A stretch of DNA of 16,927 nucleotides, taken from SZAS-3 sp964386785 (lineage in GTDB: Bacteria > Chlamydiota > Chlamydiia > Chlamydiales > JAAKFR01). The position numbers and the translations under genes were made by a program. The DNA is taken from the NCBI GenBank assembly GCA_964386785.1, contig CAYLUD010000032.1:1-16927 (forward strand), read 5' to 3'. How positions within the stretch are numbered: the first letter of the stretch is position 1; every line of letters starts with the position of its first letter. Positions 7,656-14,456 of the stretch are shown piece by piece. The notes under the pieces were generated by a model. The model made no database searches, was not told the DNA's origin, and was given only the letters and a program-made list of their open reading frames with translations.

Positions 7656-8329
7656 GCGAGCTCCTCAAAATAAGACTGCAGAGCTTCCTTAAGCTTCTTT
7701 CTGATCTCGGGTAATTGTGCATAATCTCTGCCTAAGGGTGCATAGGTATACGCAACCATCTTGCTGGCCACTTCTGGGGCTACCCAACGACTGAGTTGCT
7801 CTGGACATGGAAGAGCCAAAGAGAGGGATCCCTGATGGAGAAATCCTTGCTGTTTCTGACGCTGAGCAGCGCCCAGTGCCTTTGTGTCACCTATCATCCC
7901 ATCGTATTTGGTACCCTGCACCATGCAAAAGGTCGGTCTTCCCTGATGACCCCCTTCGAGGAAATCGAGCGTATCTCCCAGCAGGCGGTTCACCACTACA
8001 GCAATGTGATGATTAATCCAGCGATAGTCTTCAATACGCCGAGGTTGTTTCCATGGATGTTGGGATGGGACTAAGATAGAAAACGCCCAATCAAACAAAT
8101 GGAACAGTAACCCCCCTCCCGTTGGTCGCCGGGCGACATCAAGACCTTCTTGGCTGTGAAGAAGAGGGGCGAGTTCTGCCAAACACCCTACAGTAGCTGA
8201 GGGACGAGCCCACTCATATACGTGGACCACAATAGGTCCATCAGGGGCTAATTCTTCAAGTAGCTGACCATCTCGATCCATGATACTTTGTGCTGATGCA
8301 ACACCTGAGTCTACCCATGTATATTCCAT
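7652..8329 (-). CDS. lplA: Lipoate-protein ligase A family protein
   Basis: Attaches lipoate to the lysine of lipoyl domains, via lipoyl-AMP. The protein has 225 residues from ATG 8329. The family signature RRPTGGG is at residues 67-73 (consensus RR-x-SGGG), the likely catalytic Lys is at residue 150 (GDTKALGAAQR), and the LHQGSL strand (residues 164-169) is in place. It is the shorter, LplA/LipM-like form without a separate accessory domain; the C. trachomatis counterpart at this locus has been shown to be an active ligase using host lipoate. Neither ATG 8329 nor the upstream in-frame GTG at 8341 has a clear ribosome-binding site; I prefer ATG because EYTWVDSG fits the usual start of the fold. 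It heads the minus-strand series that ends with gcsH, its likely acceptor. Confidence 0.9.
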   Translation of the reverse strand: MEYTWVDSGVASAQSIMDRDGQLLEELAPDGPIVVHVYEWARPSATVGCLAELAPLLHSQEGLDVARRPTGGGLLFHLFDWAFSILVPSQHPWKQPRRIEDYRWINHHIAVVVNRLLGDTLDFLEGGHQGRPTFCMVQGTKYDGMIGDTKALGAAQRQKQQGFLHQGSLSLALPCPEQLSRWVAPEVASKMVAYTYAPLGRDYAQLPEIRKKLKEALQSYFEELA

Positions 8330-8512
8330 ATTCGGTGACACATTTTACTAAAACTATGAATTTTAATCAAAAAATTTTGATAAAAACTAAAACGATCAAA
8401 TAATGACATTTATAAATGTAGTTAGAAATAACTACAAAATATTATTAAATCTAATTAATGATTATATCATATCACACTGCATCCCTTCCTATCAGATGTT
8501 GCACATCTTGAC

Positions 8513-8535
8513 GTAACAGGATCAGTTCTTGTTAC
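8513..8535. promoter_or_regulatory. Inverted repeat GTAACA-N11-TGTTAC upstream of clpC
   Basis: Six-base arms GTAACA and TGTTAC are separated by 11 bases, with dyad geometry like a repressor site. A TTGACG at 8508 overlaps its left edge and could be a -35 element. No known chlamydial operator of this sequence comes to mind. Confidence 0.3.
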
Positions 8536-8548
8536 AACACTTGTTTTA

Positions 8549-8566
8549 GGAAAAAAGTTCTTTTCC
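8549..8566. repeat. Short inverted repeat GGAAAA-N6-TTTTCC upstream of clpC
   Basis: Perfect 6-base arms around a 6-base spacer, 13 bases right of the GTAACA dyad. It is short enough to arise by chance in AT-rich sequence. Confidence 0.3.
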
Positions 8567-8739
8567 ATAACAACACACAAAATGAATCTCATGCATGATA
8601 TGGATCTCTCTAGGAAGTCCTGTTGTCTATCAACATGCTTGCTCATTTTTTTTCGTTGCCGTATAGAGAGGAAGGATTCAAGAGACGAGACTCCACCTAT
8701 GTGATAGGCGGATACGATAGCGAGTTAGATAAAAAAATA

Positions 8740-8799
8740 TTTGATAAGTTCACAAACCGGCGAATGGGATACACAATGTTTGACAAGTTCACGAATCGG
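8740..8799 (+). repeat. In-frame duplication of the clpC start (FDKFTNR twice)
   Basis: TTTGATAAGTTCACAAACCGG at 8740-8760 recurs as a near copy starting at 8779, exactly 39 bp (13 codons) later. The three differences in these 21 bases are all silent third positions, so both encode FDKFTNR. The first copy is preceded by ATA where the second has the ATG start codon. Confidence 0.75.
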
Positions 8800-11262
8800 G
8801 CCAAACAGGTCATTAAGCTAGCCAAGAAAGAAGCGCAGCGACTCAATCATAATTATCTAGGCACAGAACACTTGCTTTTAGGACTCCTGAAGCTTGGACA
8901 GGGAGTTGCTGTGAATGTCCTACGCAATCTAGGTTTAGATTATGAAACCGTACGCCAGGAGGTCGAACGACTGGTTGGGTATGGACCTGAAATCCAAGTC
9001 TATGGAGACCCTGCGTTGACAGGTCGTGTCAAAAAAGTATTAGAACGATCAAATGAAGAGGCTCTACAGCTTGGCCATAACTATGTAGGTACAGAGCATC
9101 TCTTACTCGGTCTTTTGAAGCAAGCCGATGGGGTTGCAGTACAAGTTTTAGAAAATGTAAATGTAGATGTAACAGAAGTTCGCAAAGAGGTTTTAAAAGA
9201 GCTAGAGACATTTAATCTTCAACTTCCTTCTTCTGCTTCTTCCCCTCATGCCAGTGGGAATCGAACAGAAAAAACAGCGACAGATAAATTACCTGCTCTA
9301 CGAGCCTATGGATACGACCTCACGGAAATGAGTCGTGAAGGCAAATTAGATCCTGTGATTGGTCGAGATGCTGAAGTAGAGAGGCTCATTCTCATCTTAT
9401 GTCGACGTCGTAAAAACAATCCCGTACTCATCGGCGAGGCGGGAGTAGGAAAGACAGCTATTGTAGAAGGATTAGCTCAAAGGATCGTACGAGGAGACGT
9501 TCCAGACAACCTGCGAAAGAAAAAATTAGTAGCTCTAGATCTAGCTCTCATGATTGCAGGAACTAAGTACCGCGGCCAATTTGAGGAGCGCATCAAGGCC
9601 GTGATGGATGAGATCAAGAAAAATGGAAATGTTCTTCTATTCATTGATGAACTCCATACCATTGTAGGGGCTGGAGCTGCTGAGGGAGCGATTGATGCAT
9701 CGAATATTCTTAAACCTGCTCTTTCTAGAGGTGAGATTCAATGTATTGGCGCCACAACGATCGATGAATATCGCAAGCATATTGAGAAAGATGCAGCCCT
9801 CGAACGTCGATTTCAAAAGATTCTTGTACATCCTCCTTCTGTAGCAGATACGATTGAGATATTGAAGGGACTGAAAAAGAAATATGAAGAGCACCATCAT
9901 GTGGCCATTACGGATCAAGCTCTAGAAGCAGCTGCTACCTTATCAGAGAGGTATGTCCATGGGCGTTTTCTTCCAGATAAGGCGATTGATTTATTAGATG
10001 AAGCAGGAGCTCGTGCGCGTGTGAATTCTATGCATCAACCCTCAGATGTACCAAAATTAGAATCCGAAATTGAAGAGACCCGTCGAGCCAAAGAAAAAGC
10101 AATTAGCACCCAGGAATACGAAAAAGCAGCGCGTTTACGCGATGAGGAAAAGAAACTGCGTGAACGTCTCCAGCAGGTACGCACAGAATGGGAAAGCCAT
10201 AAAGACGAACACCAAGTGCCTTTAGATGAGGAAGCGGTAGCGGCTGTCGTGGCTTCCCAGACCGGGATCCCCGTAACCCAACTGACTGAAGAAGAGGTCC
10301 AGAAACTATTGAAGATGGAAGAAATTCTAACAGAAAAAATTATCGGTCAAGACGATGCTGTACGTTCGATTTGCAAAGCAATCCGGCGTGCCCGTACTGG
10401 GATTAAAAATCCAAATCGACCTACTGGTTCTTTCCTTTTCTTAGGGCCTACAGGCGTGGGCAAGACCCATTTAGCCAGACTACTTGCCTCTCAATTATTT
10501 GGCGGTGAAGATGCCTTAATCCAAGTAGACATGTCGGAATATATGGAGAAATTTGCAGTCTCAAGAATGACGGGATCCCCTCCTGGATATGTAGGTCATG
10601 AAGAAGGAGGTCAACTCACAGAACAGGTGCGCCAGCGCCCCTATTGTGTCGTCTTGTTTGATGAAATTGAAAAAGCACATCCGGACGTCATCGATCTGTT
10701 ATTGCAAATTTTAGAGGAAGGGCGCCTGACCGATTCATTTGGAAGAAAGGTTGATTTTCGTCATGCGGTGATTATTCTGACCTCCAACCTTGGGGCTGAT
10801 TTAATTCGTCGTTCTACCGAAATTGGCTTTTCGAAAAAGGATGGTGGCATACCAGATTATGCCACCATCAAAAAGAAAATCATGGATGCGGTGAATAAAC
10901 AGCTCAAGCCTGAATTTATTAATCGCTTAGACGATATTGTGATCTTCAAAACGCTGGATGAAAAAGCGCTGCATGAGATTGTGCACTTAGAAATCGAGAA
11001 GGTCAAACAACGATTGGCTCTCCATGAGATTACCATTGAACTCACGGAAGAGGCGATTGACTTCTTAGTCAGTAAGGGCAATGTGCCTGAGATGGGGGCT
11101 CGACCTTTACGTCGCGTGATAGAACAATGTGTAGAAGATCCATTGGCTGAGCGGCTCATTCGTCATGGGCCTGGCGTACAAAAATATCGCATTAGCGCCA
11201 AAGAGGATGGCTTAGTTTTTGATTCATTAGAAGAATGTGCTTTAGAGTCACGGCGAGCGTAA
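8776..11262 (+). CDS. clpC: ATP-dependent Clp protease ATP-binding subunit ClpC
   Basis: Class I AAA+ unfoldase that feeds proteins to ClpP in the cytoplasm. From ATG 8776 it has 828 residues and begins MFDKFTNRAKQ, the usual ClpC start. Domains: two N-terminal Clp repeats (HNYLGTEHLLLGLLK at about 25-39 and HNYVGTEHLLLGLLK at about 101-115); AAA-1 with Walker A GEAGVGKT at 220-227 and Walker B LLFIDE near 287-292; a UVR coiled-coil (EYEKAARLRDEEKKL) at about 430-465; AAA-2 with Walker A GPTGVGKT near 557-564 and VVLFDEIEKAH; and the ClpP-docking loop IGFS. All catalytic motifs are intact. The frame stays open upstream to ATG 8635 (875 residues), and the region just before the chosen start holds a second FDKFTNR, so a longer form is possible. 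The 3' end overlaps mnmA by 15 bp, tail to tail. Confidence 0.96.
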   Translation: MFDKFTNRAKQVIKLAKKEAQRLNHNYLGTEHLLLGLLKLGQGVAVNVLRNLGLDYETVRQEVERLVGYGPEIQVYGDPALTGRVKKVLERSNEEALQLGHNYVGTEHLLLGLLKQADGVAVQVLENVNVDVTEVRKEVLKELETFNLQLPSSASSPHASGNRTEKTATDKLPALRAYGYDLTEMSREGKLDPVIGRDAEVERLILILCRRRKNNPVLIGEAGVGKTAIVEGLAQRIVRGDVPDNLRKKKLVALDLALMIAGTKYRGQFEERIKAVMDEIKKNGNVLLFIDELHTIVGAGAAEGAIDASNILKPALSRGEIQCIGATTIDEYRKHIEKDAALERRFQKILVHPPSVADTIEILKGLKKKYEEHHHVAITDQALEAAATLSERYVHGRFLPDKAIDLLDEAGARARVNSMHQPSDVPKLESEIEETRRAKEKAISTQEYEKAARLRDEEKKLRERLQQVRTEWESHKDEHQVPLDEEAVAAVVASQTGIPVTQLTEEEVQKLLKMEEILTEKIIGQDDAVRSICKAIRRARTGIKNPNRPTGSFLFLGPTGVGKTHLARLLASQLFGGEDALIQVDMSEYMEKFAVSRMTGSPPGYVGHEEGGQLTEQVRQRPYCVVLFDEIEKAHPDVIDLLLQILEEGRLTDSFGRKVDFRHAVIILTSNLGADLIRRSTEIGFSKKDGGIPDYATIKKKIMDAVNKQLKPEFINRLDDIVIFKTLDEKALHEIVHLEIEKVKQRLALHEITIELTEEAIDFLVSKGNVPEMGARPLRRVIEQCVEDPLAERLIRHGPGVQKYRISAKEDGLVFDSLEECALESRRA

Positions 11263-12315
11263 TTCTGCAGCAGCAATTGTAGCGCCTCCTAGGCAATGTT
11301 CTCCCTTATAGAAGACGATTGCCTGGTGGGGCGTAATGGCTTTTTGGGGTTGGTCAAATATGACGTGGAGGCGCCCGGAAGAGAGGGAGCTCACCCTGCA
11401 GGAGGCATCTGCCGAGCGATATCGTACTTTTGCTGTACAAGCCAAAGGAAACTGGGGAGGGGCGCCTACCCAAGAGGGCTCTATAGCCTCTAAGGAATTC
11501 TTATAGAGAGCAGGGTGTTCTTCTCCCTGTGCTACAACGATCACTCGTGTTTTAGGGTCTTTATCGACGACGTACCAAGCCTCTCCCGCTCCTCCAATAT
11601 GTAACCCTTTACGTTGACCCAATGTATAATAGGCAATCCCATCGTGATGGCCTACACATTGTCCATCTAAGGTATGAAATTCTCCAGGTTCCTTGGGAAG
11701 GAACTGGCTAAGAAAGGATTTAAAATTACGTTTTCCAATAAAGCAGATACCGGTGCTATCTCGCTTTTGCGCCGTAATTAACCCAGCACGATCTGCTATA
11801 GCACGCACCTCTGATTTCTGCAAATGGCCAACAGGAAAGAGAATACGAGATAGCTGCTCCGCCTGTAACGTGTAGAGAAAATAACTCTGATCCTTATTGG
11901 AATCACTGCCTCTTCCTAGGAAGAAAGTTCCAGATTCATGCAAGATACGGCAATAGTGACCTGTTGCTAAGAAGTCTGCCCCTAACTCCATTGCTTTTTC
12001 AAAGAAGAGCCGAAATTTGATTTCTTTATTGCATAAGATGTCTGGATTCGGCGTGAGACCTGCTTGATATTGTGTTACACACACAGAAAAGACTCGGTCC
12101 CAATATTCCTGAGTAAAATTTACTGGGTATATAGGAATATCGAGAGCTGACGCCACGTGGAGTGCATCTTCATAGTCTGCAGCTGCTGTACAGTTCCCCT
12201 CTTCCTCCCAATTCCTCATGAACATGCCGATGACACGATATCCCTGTTCTTTGAGTAGCAGGGCAGATACAGAAGAATCGACCCCTCCAGAAAGGCCAAC
12301 CACAACAGTCTTCAT
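11248..12315 (-). CDS. mnmA: tRNA-specific 2-thiouridylase MnmA
   Basis: Adds the 2-thio group to U34 of Glu, Gln and Lys tRNAs, using ATP and a sulfur relay. From ATG 12315 it has 355 residues, normal for the family. The PP-loop GLSGGVDSS is at residues 7-15; the conserved Cys pair is C95 in NPDILCNKEIKF and the catalytic C191 in STGICFIGKRNF. The C-terminal beta-barrel (HDGIAYYTLGQRKGLHIGG, then WYVVDKD) is complete. The frame is open to a GTG at 12345, but the family begins MKTVVVGLSGG and only this start has an AGGTG site, six bases before ATG. That site lies in a small hairpin (12322-12334). It is last in the accD-dut-ptsN-ptsN-mnmA series; the 3' end overlaps clpC by 15 bp on the opposite strand. 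Confidence 0.96.
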   Translation of the reverse strand: MKTVVVGLSGGVDSSVSALLLKEQGYRVIGMFMRNWEEEGNCTAAADYEDALHVASALDIPIYPVNFTQEYWDRVFSVCVTQYQAGLTPNPDILCNKEIKFRLFFEKAMELGADFLATGHYCRILHESGTFFLGRGSDSNKDQSYFLYTLQAEQLSRILFPVGHLQKSEVRAIADRAGLITAQKRDSTGICFIGKRNFKSFLSQFLPKEPGEFHTLDGQCVGHHDGIAYYTLGQRKGLHIGGAGEAWYVVDKDPKTRVIVVAQGEEHPALYKNSLEAIEPSWVGAPPQFPLACTAKVRYRSADASCRVSSLSSGRLHVIFDQPQKAITPHQAIVFYKGEHCLGGATIAAAELRSP

Positions 12316-12321
12316 ACAAGC

Positions 12322-12334
12322 ACCTGTATCAGGT
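12322..12334 (-). promoter_or_regulatory. Hairpin holding the mnmA ribosome-binding site
   Basis: On the minus strand ACCTG-ATA-CAGGT forms a 5-bp stem whose right arm is the ribosome-binding site, followed by GCTTGT and ATG. It may lower initiation or make it depend on ribosomes arriving from upstream. Confidence 0.35.
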
Positions 12335-12413
12335 ATCGGTAGCACATGATGCGAGAAGGATACACGAATTGTGGTTTCTTTATCTATTAGGAACTGAGTA
12401 AACTAGTTAGAAT

Positions 12414-13079
12414 TCAAACAGAAAGTTGACCTTCCCAATGACGAATAGAATCAAGAAGGACTCCTCGATCCCGAAGCTGAAGCAACTGCTCACGACGTAT
12501 TGGATCGCCCGCAAGATGCGCGATTTTAGACAAGAGATTCAAGTGATGACGGTCGTTGATAGCCAAAAGGAAAAAACAAAGCTGAACGGGCTGCTGATCA
12601 ATGGCATCGAAGGGCAGAGGTTGTTCGGGATAGACGAGGATCACGCGATCAAAAGGTGTTTGAATAAAAAAATCTCTTGTATGAGGCACTGCAATTCCAT
12701 GCCCTAATCCTGTTGACATCAGTCGCTCTCGATCGAGAAAGAGATCTACTAAACCTTCTGCATCTAGGGAAAATCGTTGCGCCACCATTTCTATGGTTCT
12801 GGTGATCAACTCTTCTTTGGTCGAGACAGGGAGAGAGGGGATCACTTCTCCATGATACAACGCTTTAAAAAGAGAAAATCGCAAATCCCCACTTGAGACC
12901 CCTAGTTCCGTTGCAAGTATTTGAGGCTGACGAAGTAACCAGCCCTCTATCTCCATTCTAGAAAAACGATATCCATCGTTCCACCGATAGGCAGGCATGT
13001 TGCCTTCCTGGATCCAAGTATGCAATGTGGTTTCTGATACTCGTAGCAGATCTGAAAGTTCTTGTACTGTAAGATCCAT
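12414..13079 (-). CDS. ptsN: PTS IIA (PtsN)-like protein with an N-terminal helix-turn-helix domain
   Basis: A regulator-type fusion of 221 residues. Residues 1-52 form an excisionase/MerR-like helix-turn-helix (LTVQELSDLLRVSETTLHTW, then GNMPAYRW and a closing EIEGWL), which normally binds DNA. Residues 75-221 are an EIIA-fructose/nitrogen domain with the phospho-accepting His133 in HGIAVPHTRD. In the nitrogen PTS this His takes phosphate from NPr. The same head-plus-EIIA arrangement is known in chlamydial second ptsN genes, so it is a lineage feature. I infer that phosphorylation state tunes DNA or partner binding; no sugar permease gene is nearby. The gene starts 16 bp after the ptsN-1 stop, with the start signals in a hairpin over that stop, which suggests translational coupling. 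Confidence 0.9.
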   Translation of the reverse strand: MDLTVQELSDLLRVSETTLHTWIQEGNMPAYRWNDGYRFSRMEIEGWLLRQPQILATELGVSSGDLRFSLFKALYHGEVIPSLPVSTKEELITRTIEMVAQRFSLDAEGLVDLFLDRERLMSTGLGHGIAVPHTRDFFIQTPFDRVILVYPEQPLPFDAIDQQPVQLCFFLLAINDRHHLNLLSKIAHLAGDPIRREQLLQLRDRGVLLDSIRHWEGQLSV

Positions 13080-13088
13080 AGCACCATA

Positions 13089-13102
13089 CCTGTTTTTACA
13101 GG
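13089..13102 (-). promoter_or_regulatory. Hairpin over the ptsN-1 stop and ptsN-2 ribosome-binding site
   Basis: The minus strand reads CCTGT-AAAA-ACAGG, then TATGGTGCT and the ATG of ptsN-2. The right arm is the only plausible ribosome-binding site, and the ptsN-1 stop codon (13096-13098) lies inside the structure, so a ribosome finishing ptsN-1 would open it. Confidence 0.4.
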
Positions 13103-13584
13103 CCTTTGAAGAGGGCTATCATCTCCTTTGGATGGGTCAATTGCAACATTTTTTTTCTTCTATCACTATCCTTCAAAGCTAAAGTAAGATGAGAAAGAAG
13201 CTGCAGGTACTCTGTCTGTTTATCGTCAGGCCCTCCAATTAAAAAAACAAGTCGTACCGGCATCCCATCAATCGCATGCCAATCGATGCCCTTAGGGTGG
13301 ATACCGATCGCAATAAAAAATGTTTCATATCCGGATAATTTGGCATGAGGTAAGGCGACTCCCATGCCAATGCCTGTGGATACAAGTTTCTCTCTTTGTA
13401 GAATAGCCTGATGAAAGGTCTCTCGATCCTCGAGCTGATCTGTTTGATCTAAGGCCTCTACCAGTTCTTCAATGACCTCTTCTCGACTATTGGAACGGAG
13501 AAAAATCACCGCTTTGCTGGAAAGATAGGGCGAAACGACCTCGATAGGTGAATCAACTAATTTTCTGTGTTTGTCTGAAAACAT
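13096..13584 (-). CDS. ptsN: PTS IIA (PtsN)-like regulatory protein
   Basis: Single-domain EIIA-nitrogen-type protein of 162 residues. The phospho-accepting His80 sits in GIGMGVALPHAK (family pattern G-x-A-I/L-PH), after the REKLVSTG strand. The C-terminal helices (YLQLLSHLTLALKDSDRRKK) are typical. With no sugar transporter near, it is likely a phospho-relay regulator, not a transport component; the pair with ptsN-2 suggests the two act in one NPr-dependent circuit. The start at 13584 lies inside the 3' end of dut (28-bp overlap), with AGGA six bases before the ATG, so it is probably coupled to dut translation. The first 20 residues vary among homologues and a slightly later start cannot be excluded. 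Confidence 0.93.
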   Translation of the reverse strand: MFSDKHRKLVDSPIEVVSPYLSSKAVIFLRSNSREEVIEELVEALDQTDQLEDRETFHQAILQREKLVSTGIGMGVALPHAKLSGYETFFIAIGIHPKGIDWHAIDGMPVRLVFLIGGPDDKQTEYLQLLSHLTLALKDSDRRKKMLQLTHPKEMIALFKGL

Positions 13585-14021
13585 GTGAGTCCTGTATGTC
13601 CAAATCCACCAGCACCTCTTGATGAAGCACTGAGAGCATTCACGCGAAGATAACGAGCTTTGATCATGGGAGCCAATACGGCTTGTGCAATTCTCATTCC
13701 CGGCTGTACTTCGAAGGGATGTTCTCCATGATTCATCAAGATGATCCCTATTTCACCCCGATAATCGGAGTCAATGGTACCTGGACTATTCAAGACGACC
13801 ACCCCATGTTTCAGAGCAAGACCACTGCGCGAGCGAATCTGTAGTTCATACCCTTCCGGGATTTCTAGAAAGAGCCCTGTCGGAATACAAGCCCGTGCTC
13901 CAGCAGGGATGACTAGGGTCTCTACCAGATGGGCACAGAGGTCAGCCCCTGCAGCCCCATCTGTAGCATACTGGGGTAATGGGGCTGGGGAGACGACAAA
14001 TATATCAATTTCTGATTGCAT
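13557..14021 (-). CDS. dut: dUTP diphosphatase (dUTPase)
   Basis: Hydrolyses dUTP to dUMP and diphosphate, keeping uracil out of DNA and supplying dTMP synthesis. From ATG 14021 it has 154 residues, the usual size of the homotrimeric family. All five motifs are visible: GAAGADL at 22-28; QIRSRSGLA at 61-69; SPGTIDSDYRGEI at 79-91, with the catalytic Asp; PGMRIAQAV at 108-116; and RGAGGFGHTG at 135-144, the C-terminal arm that closes over the substrate. The frame is open for a further 44 codons to 14153, but those residues (for example VLHITHLSQKNNSLP) fit nothing in the family. The chosen ATG lacks a clear ribosome-binding site, so the exact start is less certain than the gene. A short tail (LTCFQTNTEN) overlaps ptsN-1. 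Confidence 0.95.
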   Translation of the reverse strand: MQSEIDIFVVSPAPLPQYATDGAAGADLCAHLVETLVIPAGARACIPTGLFLEIPEGYELQIRSRSGLALKHGVVVLNSPGTIDSDYRGEIGIILMNHGEHPFEVQPGMRIAQAVLAPMIKARYLRVNALSASSRGAGGFGHTGLTCFQTNTEN

Positions 14022-14456
14022 CGGCCGCGCATCATTGAAGAATTTCTCTCTTCTGTCAATAAAAACTACATGTAGTTGGACTATAGGAAGGGAATTATTT
14101 TTTTGAGAAAGGTGCGTAATATGCAACACATGATGGCTATCTGAGCCATGCATCTATCCAAAAAGTTATCAAGCCAAACGCCCAATACCACACACCTCTT
14201 TCCCAGTGCGCAGCCAATTCTTCCCTATTTTCTCTGCCACCAAGAGTCCATGTATCTCTACGTGATTCGGCACGTAAAGACCGTATACAATACATGGAAT
14301 AGGACAGACCTTGTTTGGATTAGAGGCCGCTCGACACCACCTAAGCAAATGTAGAAGCGTAAGAGGCAAGCCCATGTAACGATGTAGATGTAATCCATAC
14401 AGGGGAAGCGTTCAAAATAGGAATCGATGGGATTAGATCTCGATCACTGAAAAAAA
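14022..14456. other. 435-bp gap between accD and dut
   Basis: Gene-poor for this compact region. It holds an open extension of the dut frame (to 14153) and one doubtful small ORF. There is also a small palindrome ACGTG-N6-CACGT at 14260-14275 and an ATGGCT-N5-AGCCAT repeat at 14133-14149. I found no tRNA-like fold and no T-run terminator behind accD. Confidence 0.5.
14169..14375 (-). CDS. Doubtful 68-residue ORF between accD and dut
   Basis: Not recognised. It begins MGLPLTLLHLLRWCRAASNP and ends KNWLRTGKEVCGIGRLA, with four Cys and a basic, weakly hydrophobic character; there is no signal peptide. The ATG has no ribosome-binding site. The same frame is open a further 13 codons upstream to a TGA, reading LPLYGLHLHRYM. 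It lies in the same direction as accD and dut and fills much of the gap, which is the main reason to record it. It could be a real small protein, the remnant of a lost gene, or chance. An overlapping 68-residue frame on the other strand is equally long, which lowers my confidence. Confidence 0.2.
   Translation of the reverse strand: MGLPLTLLHLLRWCRAASNPNKVCPIPCIVYGLYVPNHVEIHGLLVAEKIGKNWLRTGKEVCGIGRLA

Larger units (their letters stand above)
8330..8775. other. Divergent lplA/clpC region
   Basis: The first 150 bases are strongly AT-rich and should hold the lplA promoter. I see no convincing -35/-10 pair for clpC, and no CIRCE operator (TTAGCACTC-N9-GAGTGCTAA). Two short inverted repeats lie between 8513 and 8566. 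From 8635 the clpC frame is already open, so the right part may be coding. Confidence 0.5.

Noticed and set aside
8330..8622. HrcA/CIRCE operator upstream of clpC
   Set aside because: Neither TTAGCACTC nor GAGTGCTAA is present; the dyads found have different sequence.
9029..11159. Several frames of 60-100 codons opposite clpC
   Set aside because: They are shadows of a highly conserved gene; no start signals or recognisable motifs.
12316..12345. GTG start for mnmA ten codons upstream
   Set aside because: It has no ribosome-binding site, and the family begins at the MKTVVVGLSGG start, which has one.
14022..14153. 44-residue N-terminal extension of dUTPase
   Set aside because: The extra residues resemble no dUTPase region and the product from ATG 14021 has the normal length; only the absence of a clear ribosome-binding site keeps it open.
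14148..14354. 68-codon plus-strand frame in the accD-dut gap
   Set aside because: It has no start signal, runs against the direction of all neighbours and shows no protein-like pattern.
14160..14456. tRNA gene in the accD-dut gap
   Set aside because: I looked for a T-loop (GGTTCGAATCC-like) and acceptor pairing on both strands and found neither.
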